From NCBI GenBank assembly GCA_024509875.1, contig JAMPIV010011332.1, positions 1 through 64,000 of the forward strand: DNA of 64,000 bases. Reading direction: 5' to 3'. A program made the position numbers and the translations under genes. Each line of letters starts with the position of its first letter. Positions within the stretch are counted from its first letter, which is position 1. Shown in pieces: positions 55,613 to 64,000 of the stretch. Source of the DNA: Oreohelix idahoensis. Taxonomy: Eukaryota > Mollusca > Gastropoda > Stylommatophora > Oreohelicidae. Below the pieces are notes generated by a model. The model was not told where the DNA came from. It made no database searches and was given only the letters and a program-made list of their open reading frames with translations.

Positions 55613-56485
55613 TACCGTAAAATCTCGCGTATAATACGCACAATTTTTACTCATTTTTGCCCGCTAAAAATCGGGTGCGTATTATACGCGAGTACTAAAA
55701 AATACGTAATTTTCGATATCGAAAGTAACCTACATTGGAAAGTCTGTCAAGTTTTTGTCACAATTTGAGAATGAAAATGGCGCAAAATTGAATGTGCCAT
55801 GTGTTTTCTTATGTGTCAGACATTGTTGCAAAACGCATTTCGCACTCTTGGTCTTCAATCTGTTTTGATATTAAGCTTGGTTGTGAAGTTTGTCATTTGA
55901 TTATTTTGAGCCCTAAATATGAATTCGAGAAAATGTTGTACAGCAGCAGAAAATCTCTTAGTGGTAAAATATGCAGAATCTAACGGCAATCGGGTAGCAA
56001 GTCGGCATTTTTCCATTAACGAGTGCAACATTCGATTATGGCGAAAAAACAAAGAGACGCTGCAAGTGTTGCCTAGTAAGAAAAAGGCGAATCGTTGGTC
56101 ACTACCAGATCTTCCAGACCTAGAAAAAACATTATTGGAGTGGGTAGTGGATAGAAGGCAACAAGGCATCGGTGTTTCATGCATTGAAATCCGACTTAAA
56201 GCTCTGGAACTTAAAAAATCTCGTACAGGCACAACAGCATTTAAAGCGTCATATGGATGGGCAGTTCGTTTTATGAAGCGACATGGTCTTTCAGTTCGTC
56301 GAAGAATTACTATCGCGCAGCATCTTCCATCTTCTTTCAATTTTTTAACAAATGTTTCATAAAATAAAATCTTGAAAAATTATGGTGCGTATTATACACG
56401 AATTTCCATTTTACCAGAAAATTTTGGGCTTAATCAAGTATGCGTATTATACACGAGTGCGTATTATACGCGAGATTTTACGGTA
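55613..56485 (+). mobile_element. Pogo/Tigger-like DNA element with TA duplication
   Basis: The element is 55615-56483 (869 bp), flanked by TA. The inverted ends CCGTAAAATCTCGCGTATAA continue to GCAC (about 27 bp, apparently perfect). The motif GTGCGTATTATAC-CGAG recurs at subterminal positions (~55673, 56383, 56440 and 56456), as expected of transposase-binding sites. It holds one intact ORF encoding only DNA-binding modules, with no DDE catalytic domain. It is non-autonomous for transposition and inserted in the LTR of the gypsy element. Confidence 0.9.
55919..56362 (+). CDS. Truncated pogo-type transposase: Brinker-like plus CENP-B-type HTH
   Basis: The 147 codons are uninterrupted, starting ATG (MNSRKCCTAAENLLVV) and ending in TAA. 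Residues ~10-50 contain VVKYAESNGNRVASRHF and NIRLWRKNKETL, the Brinker-type helix-turn-helix seen in POGK and related pogo proteins. Residues ~62-130 match the CENP-B/Tigger HTH: LEKTLLEWVVDRRQQGIGVS, then FKASYGWAVRFMKRHGLSVR. The protein stops just where the DDE domain would start (ITIAQHLPS), with a short unrelated tail. It should bind the element's own ends but cannot cut DNA. It could act as a repressor or titrate full-length transposase, which is inference. Confidence 0.85.
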   Translation: MNSRKCCTAAENLLVVKYAESNGNRVASRHFSINECNIRLWRKNKETLQVLPSKKKANRWSLPDLPDLEKTLLEWVVDRRQQGIGVSCIEIRLKALELKKSRTGTTAFKASYGWAVRFMKRHGLSVRRRITIAQHLPSSFNFLTNVS

Positions 56486-56820
56486 ATTCAAACTTCTAAC
56501 ACTTGACAAGCCGGCAGCATGTGTCCGCTCTCTCAATCTTATGCGTTCGTGTGTTTTATTCTTTCTATCTTTCCTGGAACCACTACGCTTGTAGATTTTT
56601 CAAATTTTTATCGCTAACCCTTGACGGGCGCGTTATAAAGTCCAATACTACTAGCGCGGCAATAAGGTTTTAGACTACGTTCTATCCTACCTAAATCAAT
56701 GCGTTTTCTGGCGCAGGGAAGAAGACGCGTTACAACTTTACTAATTCTATACATATTATTATGTCGTTATTACATATAATTAATGATTTTATCGCTGTAT
56801 CAATGTACTTCATCACACAT

Positions 56821-56834
56821 CTCCCCACTTAAGA
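56821..56834 (-). promoter_or_regulatory. Polypurine tract of the minus-strand gypsy A
   Basis: On the minus strand TTAAGTGGGGAGA directly precedes the LTR start TGTGTGATG, matching the tract before 2128. Confidence 0.8.
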
Positions 56835-56887
56835 ACATGCCTGATGCTAGTTCCAAAACAGTGATACACATAGATAAAATTAATTCC

Positions 56888-58785
56888 CTACGCCTGCCGA
56901 ATACTCTGATTTGGATCACAGGAATGCCTACTGAGGAAATCTGCACCCACGTTCTGTGACCCCGGAATATATTCAATGATAAATTGATATGGCTGTAATA
57001 ATAACGACCATCGTAATAATCTGGCATTTTCATGCTTGGCCTGTGATAAGAATACGAGAGGCTAATGATCCGTTTGGACCACGGATGTTCTATCATATAG
57101 ATAGATCTGGAACTTTCGTATCGCCCAGATCAAAGCTAGACATTCTTTTTCGCTTGTTGAATAGTTTTGCTCCGCTTTGTTTAACTTGCGGCTAGCATAA
57201 GCGACTGGGTTCAGCTCTCCCTCTGGTGACGATGACCTTTGCAACAACGTAGCCCCAGGCCCACATTGCTTGCGTCACTTCTCACAACAAATTCCTGACT
57301 CAAATCAGGTAATTTCAAGATAGGCTTGCTTGTAAGTTTTTCCTTTAACTCTTGGTAGGCTGATTCCCATTGGGCTGACCAAACAATTCTATCAGGATTT
57401 CCTTTGCGAGTTAAATCCGTCAGAGGAGCACAAATAGAGTTAAAATGTTTGATATATTTCTGATAGAATCCACACAACGACACGAAAGATCTCACGTCTT
57501 TCTTTGTTTGTGGCCTAGGTGCTCTCTGCAATTTTTCAAGGTTCTTGGGGTCAGGGGTCATACTACCCTGAAACACAGTATGTTCCAAAAACTCCAACTC
57601 TTTACAACCAATACAACATTTTGTTGGTCTAGCCGTCAAATTAGCCTCTCTTAGTCTATCGAACAGCATAGTCAAAGAGTTAATGTGTTCCTCAAATGTT
57701 TCTGTAGCAATGAGGATATCATCCATAAAGTTAGTGATGCATGGGTTATTTAGTGGATCCAACAATTTTTGCATCATCCTAGAAAATACACTCGGAGCAT
57801 TTTTCAACCCAAAAGGTAACATGTTGAATTCATAATGTCCTTCCGAAGTGCTAAACGCCAAATAAGGTCTGACCTCAGGCTTCACTGGAATCTGATAATA
57901 GCCTTTGCTCAGATCCACCTTCGAAAAATATTTTGCCTTGTTTAGCCTGGCAAATAATTGATTTGTGTCAGGTAATGGATCCACCTGATTCTCTGTGACA
58001 GCATTCAGTTTCTTGTAATCTATACACAGACGATGTTCTCCAGAGGGTTTTCTCAGCAAAACCACACTGGAACTATAGGGAGACTGGCTATGAGAAATAA
58101 TTTCTTCTTTCAGTAGGTACTCAATCTCCTCTTTCAAAGCTTTCTCCTTGGCAAACGGGATCGTGTAGGCTCTCATACAGATCGGTGTTGGGTCTACTAG
58201 TTTCATATCATATTCCAACAAATTCGTGTGCCCCGGTTTGTCCGTTAACACGTACGTATGATCAGTCAGAACCTTTTGAACCTGTTCCCTCTGTTTTTTC
58301 TTCAAGTGTTTACTGACTTTTACATGTGCAGGTGTCTCACATGTTTTCAAGGGATACTCATGGGAGGTGAGCGGTTCATTCTTCATCCCTGTTGCTATCG
58401 ACAAAGACATTAAGTGTGTTCCTTCCTGGATTTCCCTGTCCAGATACTTCTTTAGAAGGTTCACATGATATATTTTTTCTGTTCCCTTCTTGTCGATTTT
58501 ATAATTTGTTCTAGACACCTTCTCTAGAACAGTATATGGACCTTGCCATCCAATTTGTAGTTTGTTATGGCTGCCGGGCAGTAGAAGAAGCACCTTCTCT
58601 TCCACAAATAATTCTCTATCCTTAGCTTTCTTATTAAAATAGGCAGCATGTTTTTTCCTGGCTTGTCTGAGATTATCATTTGCAAGTTTCCAGCCAGTTT
58701 TAAGACGAGTGGTCGGCTCGTTCACATATTGGTATGATGAGGTAACAGTCTCTTCTGCCTTCTCATCTGTCCATGTCCTTAACAA
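56888..58785 (-). pseudogene. Gypsy A pol: integrase C-terminus, RT, RNase H
   Basis: It opens in the integrase C-terminal region (LRTWTDEKAEETV, then GPY/F module LQIGWQGPYTVLEKV). RT is complete and open: LCIDYKKLNAV, FSKVDLSKGYYQIPV, FNMLPFGLKNAPSVF, NFMDDILIATE. RNase H follows: [12 protein letters not shown], a one-base loss in a G run near 57262, [18 protein letters not shown], one TAG, then ENARLLRWSLLLQPY and NVGADFLSR, ending TAG at 56888. The integrase-RT-RNase H order with RNase H last confirms Gmr1-type organisation. RT is the best-preserved catalytic domain in the window. Confidence 0.9.
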
Positions 58786-59092
58786 GGCTACATATGGACC
58801 TTACATTTTTCCGACATATTTTTCATAACATTAGAAGCCTTATGATGAGGACGTTTTTTCCTTGTATCATCACTTATAAATCGTCCACTACCAATTCTTT
58901 TCCTGGGATTTTCTCCCCACTTTAAGTTCATTGTGAGAGATCTTCTCTCTCTTTTCGTTTCCTCCAGTTTATATAATTCTGACCGAGGGATTGTCAGCTT
59001 AGTCTGGGGTAAAACTACTCGTCGCATAGTGGCCATTCTAATACATTCAAGTGAAGACTGTGTGTGAAAAGGGGGTTCCCATTCCTCTTTGT
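58786..59092 (-). other. Foreign segment where the integrase catalytic core should be
   Basis: Between the integrase N-terminal zinc region and the C-terminal GPY/F region there is no AVDITGP, TDNGSQF or ERFNG motif. Instead one frame reads IRMATMRRVVLPQTKLTIPR and RKRIGSGRFISDDTRKKRP (82 codons from its first Met, open). I do not recognise it. The core was deleted and this DNA filled in, or the region is rearranged. Confidence 0.6.
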
Positions 59093-60074
59093 CTACATTA
59101 TTAATTTTATTTTTCGTTCCATTTTCAGGCCTAAGTTTGCCCGTGGCGTTTCTAGGTCCTGATTATTATTGTCCCCACTTGTGGGTGTTCCCTCATGAAA
59201 TATGCCACATGCTTCTACAAAATTCTCAACGATGACCATCATATCTGGCAAATAATATTTTTGAGCTACTTTTTGGCAGATGGTACCTACTTTCTCGTGG
59301 TCCCCATCTTTTCCAACATGTAAACTTCGTATTACGTATGCCCTAAACATCTTGGGAAGTACCAGTTGTCCGTGACCCTTTGAACCAGTTCCGGCCTTCC
59401 TATATAAAAATTTATTCTTCATGTAAAATTCTCCTTTGCTTGGAGGTGTATGGCAGTTACGCAATTTTTGAAAGCACGGCTTCAGTGACCTATCCTCAGC
59501 CTGTGCCTTCCTCATCCCTTCTGGATGAGTATTTATAGGTTCATATTCTTCCTTCTTGGACTGTGATCTTGTCTGCACTGTTGCCACGACCAGAGGTCTC
59601 TTGGGAGCCCCCAAGAAGACATAACGACATCCCAATATCAGAGGGTAAATGGGTGCGTCTATCACTGCGGCTCTGATTACTCCTTCCCCATAGCGAGTTT
59701 TCACCGTTATCCTGGCAATGGGAAGTGTCATAAGTGGTATGTCCTTGGTCGCCCCTTGTATCTCCACTGTTTCTGTGGTATACTGATCTGGGTTCACCAA
59801 ATGCGCACCCTCAACAGAATCAAAATCTAAGCCTGTATCATAGAGACACCTAATGGTGACCCCATTGCAGACTACATCCTCACACACTGGGGGGTAATAA
59901 GGTTCCTGCTGTCCAGTAGGTTTGTCCTTTTTTCCCTTGTTCCCCATCTCCATAGCAACAAATCCAGAAGTTTTCTTATGACAAAATTTGATGTCATGAC
60001 CTTCCCTCTTACACCATTTACAATATAATCTACCTTGATGAAAAGGTTTTCTTTCATCATATTTCCTATCATTG
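59093..60074 (-). pseudogene. Gypsy A: gag zinc knuckle, protease and integrase N-terminus
   Basis: The gag end has the CCHC knuckle LYCKWCKREGHDIKFCHKK. It is followed by protease with CLYDTGLDFD (active site) and LILGCRYVFLG. The integrase zinc region begins near SLHVGKDGDHEKVGTICQKV and YYLPDMMVIVENFVEACGIF, where expected metal ligands are partly lost. The protease to integrase frame is continuous for 286 codons. Unlike gypsy B, this family retains a zinc knuckle. Confidence 0.85.
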
Positions 60075-60330
60075 AATTGTGGGTTTTTAGGTTCTTGTGT
60101 GATTATTCACCGGGAAATTATATTTGTGGCAATTTATAACCAAAACCGAGCACCGTACTCTTTCTTGACTGACTTTTTCTTGACTGAAAAAGGGAGGGCA
60201 AGTTAAAAACAAAAAGTGCGTTCATTCTTAATTGACACGAACCGTGCGTACGGGTTTTACCCTTCGTCAGCCCTCCCCCTCCCCAGTTACAAACAGGTAC
60301 ATTTAATTTAACTCAATTAAGGGTTAACAA

Positions 60331-60476
60331 TAAGGGTAGTCACGTAGCATATTCTGCCGTAGGGGAGTGAAGTGTTATAGACTTCGATGTACTGGGTCCC
60401 AGCTTTATGAGGTGGGGTGGCCTGTTCCCTTCCTCGCTGCCGTTGCCTTCTCTAACTGAAGATCAGAGTCAGGTAC
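60331..60476 (-). mobile_element. SINE family 1 copy, truncated
   Basis: AGGGTAGTCACGTAGCATAT to GAGTCAGGTACTG; the tRNA-like head is missing, replaced by T-rich sequence with TACTCTTTCTT motifs. Confidence 0.75.
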
Positions 60477-60587
60477 TGTTTTAGGTACTGTACTCTTTCT
60501 TACATTTTTTTTCTTACATTTTTTTTTCTTAAATTCGAGCGAAAAATCTAACACTGTCTCCGCGCGGCAAATCTCTCTCTCTCAGTC

Positions 60588-60832
60588 CGCCAAGATGTGC
60601 GCTCTCTTTTTCACTACGGCAATGTACTTGTGCGCTCTCTCTTTCACTACGGCAATGTACTTGTGCGCTATCTCTTTCTCCACGGCAATGTACTTGTGCG
60701 CTCTCTCTTTCACTACGGCAATGTACTTGTGCGCTATCTCTTTCTCCACGGCAATGTACTTGTGCGCTCTCTCTTTCATACGGCAATTATCCATTGCGCT
60801 CTCTCTTTCACTACGGCAATTTATCCATCCGG
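60588..60832. repeat. 33-bp tandem repeat, about seven copies
   Basis: The unit is TGTGCGCTCTCTCTTTCACT plus ACGGCAATGTACT. A CTATCTCTTTCTCCACGGC variant alternates with it. Because 33 is divisible by three, several frames stay open on both strands; these are artefacts. Confidence 0.88.
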
Positions 60833-61001
60833 TTGTGTGGCAGGACATCAAAGGGATTATTCGTCTGGTTGGGTGATGGTGGTGGTAAGCGTCTCTCTTC
60901 TGTGGATTGAAGTGACGTCGATTTGTAGCAATGTAATTTATATGGTCCTGTGTAGGGAATGAAACAGCTCAATCGTTCTGTGATCTACATCGATTCGAAG
61001 T

Positions 61002-61415
61002 TTATGGGATTTTCCGAAGGTTGCTTACTCTACATCTTTTCAACCTGGGTTGATCATGTATAACTAGGTTTACAGTGTTCCTCATGGGGCTACGTTTTTC
61101 CTTAGGAGACTGTGTATTCCGATAGGCTTCTAAAATGATCTCTTGATCAACCATATCTGGATATTTAAACTGATAATCGATTTCTGGTTGTCTTCGTGTT
61201 CGATATTTGCGGGTGTTCTGATAATATTCTGTGCCATCCGTGTATACCATTTCTCTTTTCGGTGCTTCCAGGTATCCTCCGGTCAATTGTTTAGCTTGTT
61301 TTGAACTCTCCGTATTTCTCCATGAGGGTATCAGTAAAAAATATGTTGGCCTTGTAAAAAGACACAGTACCTTACTAAAGACCATAATACGAGTAGAAGG
61401 CGGAGTTAAAGGCAA
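61002..61415 (-). CDS. Unassigned 137-codon ORF inside the TIR element
   Basis: It runs from MPLTPPSTRIMVF to RCRVSNLRKIP. The N-terminal part overlaps a LINE fragment in the opposite strand and is doubtful. The central part (ALTGGYLEAP-like, MVYTDGTEYYQNTRKYRTRR, YPDMVDQEIILEAYRNTQSP) is hydrophilic without a domain I recognise. It could be a relic of the element's own protein or chance. Confidence 0.25.
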   Translation of the reverse strand: MPLTPPSTRIMVFSKVLCLFTRPTYFLLIPSWRNTESSKQAKQLTGGYLEAPKREMVYTDGTEYYQNTRKYRTRRQPEIDYQFKYPDMVDQEIILEAYRNTQSPKEKRSPMRNTVNLVIHDQPRLKRCRVSNLRKIP

Positions 61416-61595
61416 ACGTGCAAGAGGAAGACAGCACTATTAGTGGAAATGTAACATCAAGAGATGGACAAGAAAGAGTCCATCACAATATCAAGAGTAA
61501 AAACAGAACACGCCTGAGATCCATTGCAGCCGATCTAAGATATTGATATGTCTGATGATGATGAATATTATTGTTGTCTCTCTCTCCCCCCCACC
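61370..61595 (+). mobile_element. LINE 3'-end fragment
   Basis: VEGGVKGKRARGRQHY followed by a decayed WKCNIKRWTRK-type tail fits the basic C-terminus of jockey/CR1-like LINEs. It ends in a C-rich stretch and then poly-A. Confidence 0.6.
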
Positions 61596-61617
61596 AAAAA
61601 AAAAAAAAAAAAAAAAA
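61596..61617. repeat. Poly-A run
   Basis: 22 A residues, plausibly the tail of the preceding LINE fragment. Confidence 0.85.
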
Positions 61618-61770
61618 TTTATTGACAATCATCTTAACAAGACAATCTCGAGAACTACACGTTAAATCGTTGAAAGTATTCAAAAAGAGACATGAAAACA
61701 GGTCGTATATCTTTATCATCACTGCCCTACAGATCACAAAGGAGCATGATGATGATGATGATGAAAAAAA

Positions 61771-62021
61771 GGTAAAGGTAGTCGCATAGCAGATACTGCC
61801 GTAAGGGAGTGAAGTGTTAGAGACTTCACTATACTAGGTCCAGCATCGAGAGGTGGGATGACCAGTTCCTTTCATCGCTACATTTTCCTTCCCTAACTGA
61901 ATTGCAAAGTCAGGTACCCATTCACAGCTGGGACGACTGGAGCACGATGATACCGTGAATCGAACCAAGTACCTTAGCCGCAAGAGACCAGCGCTCTAAC
62001 CACTCTGTCATTCGGACACTC
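61771..62021 (-). mobile_element. SINE family 1, best-preserved copy
   Basis: On the minus strand the head reads GAGTGTCCGAATGACAGAGT, then GGTTAGAGCGCTGGTCTC and GGTTCGATTC: an A box and a perfect B box at tRNA-like distance. The body follows (ACAGCTGTGAATGGG-like, GAAGTGTTAG complement blocks) and it ends GACTACCTTTACC with an A/T-rich tail. The absence of an acceptor-stem closure and the multicopy body exclude a tRNA gene. Confidence 0.88.
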
Positions 62022-62220
62022 ATTAAAAAAAACGTGATAACGGATACAAACAGAATGTTAAAAATATGAAGGGGAAAGGGGAGAGGAAGAGATTTGTGAC
62101 ATCTCGTAAGGGGGTGGCAAAATTCTTTTTATTGCGTAAAAAGTACGATGCTCCGTTTACCCTCAACATTTCAAAAATTTTCATCGCCGGTGAATTATCA
62201 CACAAGAACCCAAAATTGTG

Positions 62221-62445
62221 CTTACCTTTGTTCCCCTGATCTTTGTTATCAAATCTATTAGAGTTTTGTGGAGCCTTATAATTGTCACTCTGTTTCTTTT
62301 TAGCGCCAGCTACCTCTGCCTGGGCTGCCTGATACCTCTCAGCGACATTAAGTAACTCACCCAGCCTCTCTGCACCTTGTTCCATGAGAAACTTTCTCAA
62401 GTCTGTGTCACAGAGAGTTTATTGATCATAAATTGCCTATATCCT
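62221..62445 (-). pseudogene. Gypsy A gag remnant
   Basis: Minus-strand reading QFMINKLSVTQ, a one-base shift, then DLRKFLMEQGAERLGELLNV and AERYQAAQAEVAGAKKKQSD to KDQGNKGKHN. It parallels the gag end of gypsy B (FLAEQGAVRLEDILNKAERY). The rest of gag upstream is missing; after the TIR element it resumes with the zinc knuckle at ~60.05 kb. Confidence 0.8.
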
Positions 62446-62875
62446 CTTCTTTTTCTTCCACCCGTATCCTCTTATTTTATTATCACTCTTTACCTTTTTC
62501 CTGTATTTTTCGCATCCATTCGTTTGCGAAAAATATTTTCTTCCTCATTCTCAACTTTACCGTATTCTTTCTCATACTGGTAAACGCATTTATGACATAA
62601 CGTGTCAGAGAGAGAGAGCGTTAAAATGCATTCTATTGCATTAGGTGTCAATGGACGCAACTGTGAATATATTCGTCTGGCCAGACATAGGAGCAGACAT
62701 ATGTCTACAGCATTCCCTGCACCAGACGAAATACACCGTGAATATTCGCTTTCGCCAGACCTATAGGCGACAAATTTGTCTGCATTTTCACCTGCCACAA
62801 CGAGTTGCATCGGCTGAGCGCTCAGTGAGGCGCGATAGCCGACATCTCCTCGGCGCAGTTTGAGACATTTGTCTG
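62446..62875. other. Unassigned segment between gag remnant and LTR
   Basis: It contains a GAGAGAGAGAG run, two GTGAATAT-TTCG blocks ~100 bp apart and the palindrome CTGAGCGCTCAG. It is not gag, leader or a primer-binding site, so the LTR to its right is probably not the 5' LTR of the minus-strand element. Confidence 0.4.
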
Positions 62876-64000
62876 TGTGGTAAAGTGGGATGTTATAAAT
62901 ATTTATAGGGGGACTTAGTGTACTGACTGAGATCAGCTGTGAAGGTATCTATATCTAATAAGAGTAGTGTATTATAGGTAACCTTACTTGCTGCCACATA
63001 TGTATACCTCAGTCAGAATTATTCTGGAATAGTGTGATGACTACGTTATATGTCTAGGGTATGTGTATGGTGAAGTGTAAGTCATAACAACAACCGACAG
63101 CTAAACAATTTAATTTATTCCACCACACTTGACAACACTGTGACACTCACATACATAAAACACTCTACAAGGATATCTTAAAGGAGTCACTGATAACTTT
63201 TCAAATAACAATATGTATTCAGTGCTGTCATGAATGTATATGTGTCCTGATTCAAATACAAAGGGAACCAGGAATCACAATCAATTTTAATTACAAGTTA
63301 TATGTACAGAATTTATTAATATGAATCTGGTAGTGACATATGTTATTAATAGTATCCTATGTGTGTCAGTTGTGTAGTAGTAATCTGAGGTAATACTGGT
63401 TTTGTTTTGTTCAAGCTCTGTTGGTATTTGTCATCATGACTTCAATAGTTTGTCTTTATTGGAACTAGTATTGGAGATGTTCTCAGTTCCTGATATTAAA
63501 ACAATTAAATTCCCCTCTTAATTGTATTTTACACTGTCATTTTAAGATGGGGGTACATAATGTTGAGCTCCATGGCCACACTCTCTTATCTTTCGTGATG
63601 ACTGCAGAAAAAGGCTCCTCTGCTCGATTACTTTAATGAGTTCTGGAGTCACCCCACTGGTTGCTATATGGACCAAGGAGTATGCTGTCCACCTCTGGCT
63701 TCAGAAAAGCTCTGACCAGGTGCTGCTCAATAACGTTAAGACCACGGTCCCACAATTCATAGAATAATAAACAGTTTCGTTGACTGGCAATGAATATAGC
63801 ATAACTCCGATCTGCCGATGTCCCAGGCTTTATTTTATATAAAATATACACTGGTGCTCAACGCACTGCTTCTTAGTAGGATTGTTACAAGATGTGGCAA
63901 TGAACAGACTCTCTGAATCGAGTATATTCGCAGCTCTACCCAATGAAACCACGTCTACACATCTTTTCAAAAAAGTACCCCTTCTATTCGTTTCCCATAA
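62876..64000 (-). mobile_element. Gypsy family A LTR (subfamily 1), cut by the window edge
   Basis: It starts TGTGGTAAAGTGGGATG, as in the 31-kb solo LTR, and follows it colinearly through GAGATCAGCTGTGAAGG, CAGTCAGAATTATTCTGG and CAGTTGTGTAGTAGTAAT, with moderate divergence and at least one deletion of several hundred bases. Only the first 1.1 kb is visible. Confidence 0.87.

Larger units (their letters stand above)
53112..56819 (-). mobile_element. 3' LTR of the minus-strand gypsy A (subfamily 2), with two insertions
   Basis: On the minus strand it starts TGTGTGATGAAG right after the polypurine tract and ends ATCAACCACA. Gross length is 3.7 kb. Removing the SINE (53399-53762) and the pogo-like element (55615-56483) leaves about 2.5 kb. 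It is related to the solo LTR at 17798-20157 more than to the 31-kb copy. Confidence 0.85.
60075..62220. mobile_element. 2.1-kb terminal-inverted-repeat element splitting gypsy gag
   Basis: The element is about 60082-62213. Its ends share GGTTCTTGTGTGAT and the following ATTCACCGG (plus-strand left; complement at right), with one or two differences. AATTGTG flanks both sides (60075-60081 and 62214-62220), a 7-bp duplication, and the gag sequence resumes on each side. Inside are SINE and LINE fragments, two tandem or simple arrays and an unassigned ORF. No transposase is recognised. The superfamily is not assigned. Confidence 0.7.

Noticed and set aside
60529..60962. Overlapping repeat ORFs on both strands
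   Set aside because: They come from a 33-bp tandem array whose period is divisible by three.
61950..62021. tRNA gene on the minus strand
   Set aside because: It is the head of SINE family 1; the same body follows in five other copies.
62876..64000. 5' LTR of the minus-strand gypsy element at 53-62 kb
   Set aside because: Its LTR subfamily differs from the 3' LTR at 53-57 kb and 430 bp of unrelated sequence separates it from gag, with no primer-binding site.

Overview
The window looks like repeat-dominated intergenic and intronic DNA from an animal nuclear genome. It has a low-GC background, spliceosomal intron signals, tRNA-derived SINEs, LINEs, hAT and pogo-type DNA transposons, and Ty3/gypsy LTR elements with very long LTRs. 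The repeat mix suggests an invertebrate, possibly a mollusc or another lophotrochozoan, but the sequence alone does not settle this. There are no bacterial-style genes, operons or CRISPR arrays. Only one piece looks like an ordinary host gene: two exons on the minus strand at about 43.1-44.2 kb.

The left 33 kb is an archaeological stack of insertions. A hAT transposase gene (4560-5524 and 25002-25649) was hit by two LTR elements. The first is a gypsy element of which only the RNase H tail, polypurine tract and 3' LTR lie in the window (1860-4559). The second is a 19.5-kb insertion (5525-25001) bounded by near-identical ~0.95-kb LTRs and an ATAT target duplication. That second element has no protease, reverse transcriptase or integrase of its own. 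It carries a gag-like ORF with a zinc knuckle and a second ORF with two DEK-C-like domains, which makes it a gag-only, non-autonomous element. Into its ORF2 region a complete 12.1-kb gypsy element inserted (10784-22926, duplication ATAAT). Its pol order is protease-integrase-RT-RNase H, the Gmr1 arrangement. Its RNase H was in turn split by a 2.36-kb solo LTR (17798-20157, duplication TCGGA). The nest is four layers deep and every junction is readable.

From 25.9 to 53 kb there is an inactivated endonuclease/RT LINE (minus strand, ~28-31 kb) whose 5' region holds a solo LTR (31236-33649, duplication GTGAT). There are also LINE 3'-end fragments, a tRNA-derived SINE family (one copy split by a small hAT-like element), an unclassified ~110-bp repeat family in four copies, simple repeats, the host exons, a complete hAT element with a decayed transposase (44483-47379, duplication TACGTTGC), and a 1.1-kb 27-bp minisatellite.

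From 53 to 64 kb lies a second Gmr1-type gypsy element on the minus strand. It runs from gag remnant through zinc knuckle/protease, an integrase without catalytic core, and RT-RNase H, to a polypurine tract and a ~2.8-kb LTR. Its LTR has been invaded by a second SINE family and by an 869-bp pogo-like element that encodes an intact DNA-binding domain without a DDE catalytic domain. Its gag is split by a ~2.1-kb terminal-inverted-repeat element. A related LTR runs off the right edge. Almost every transposon gene here is broken by single-base frameshifts or stops, and several of the frameshifts fall in homopolymers. The main exceptions are the pogo-like ORF and the DEK-C ORF.
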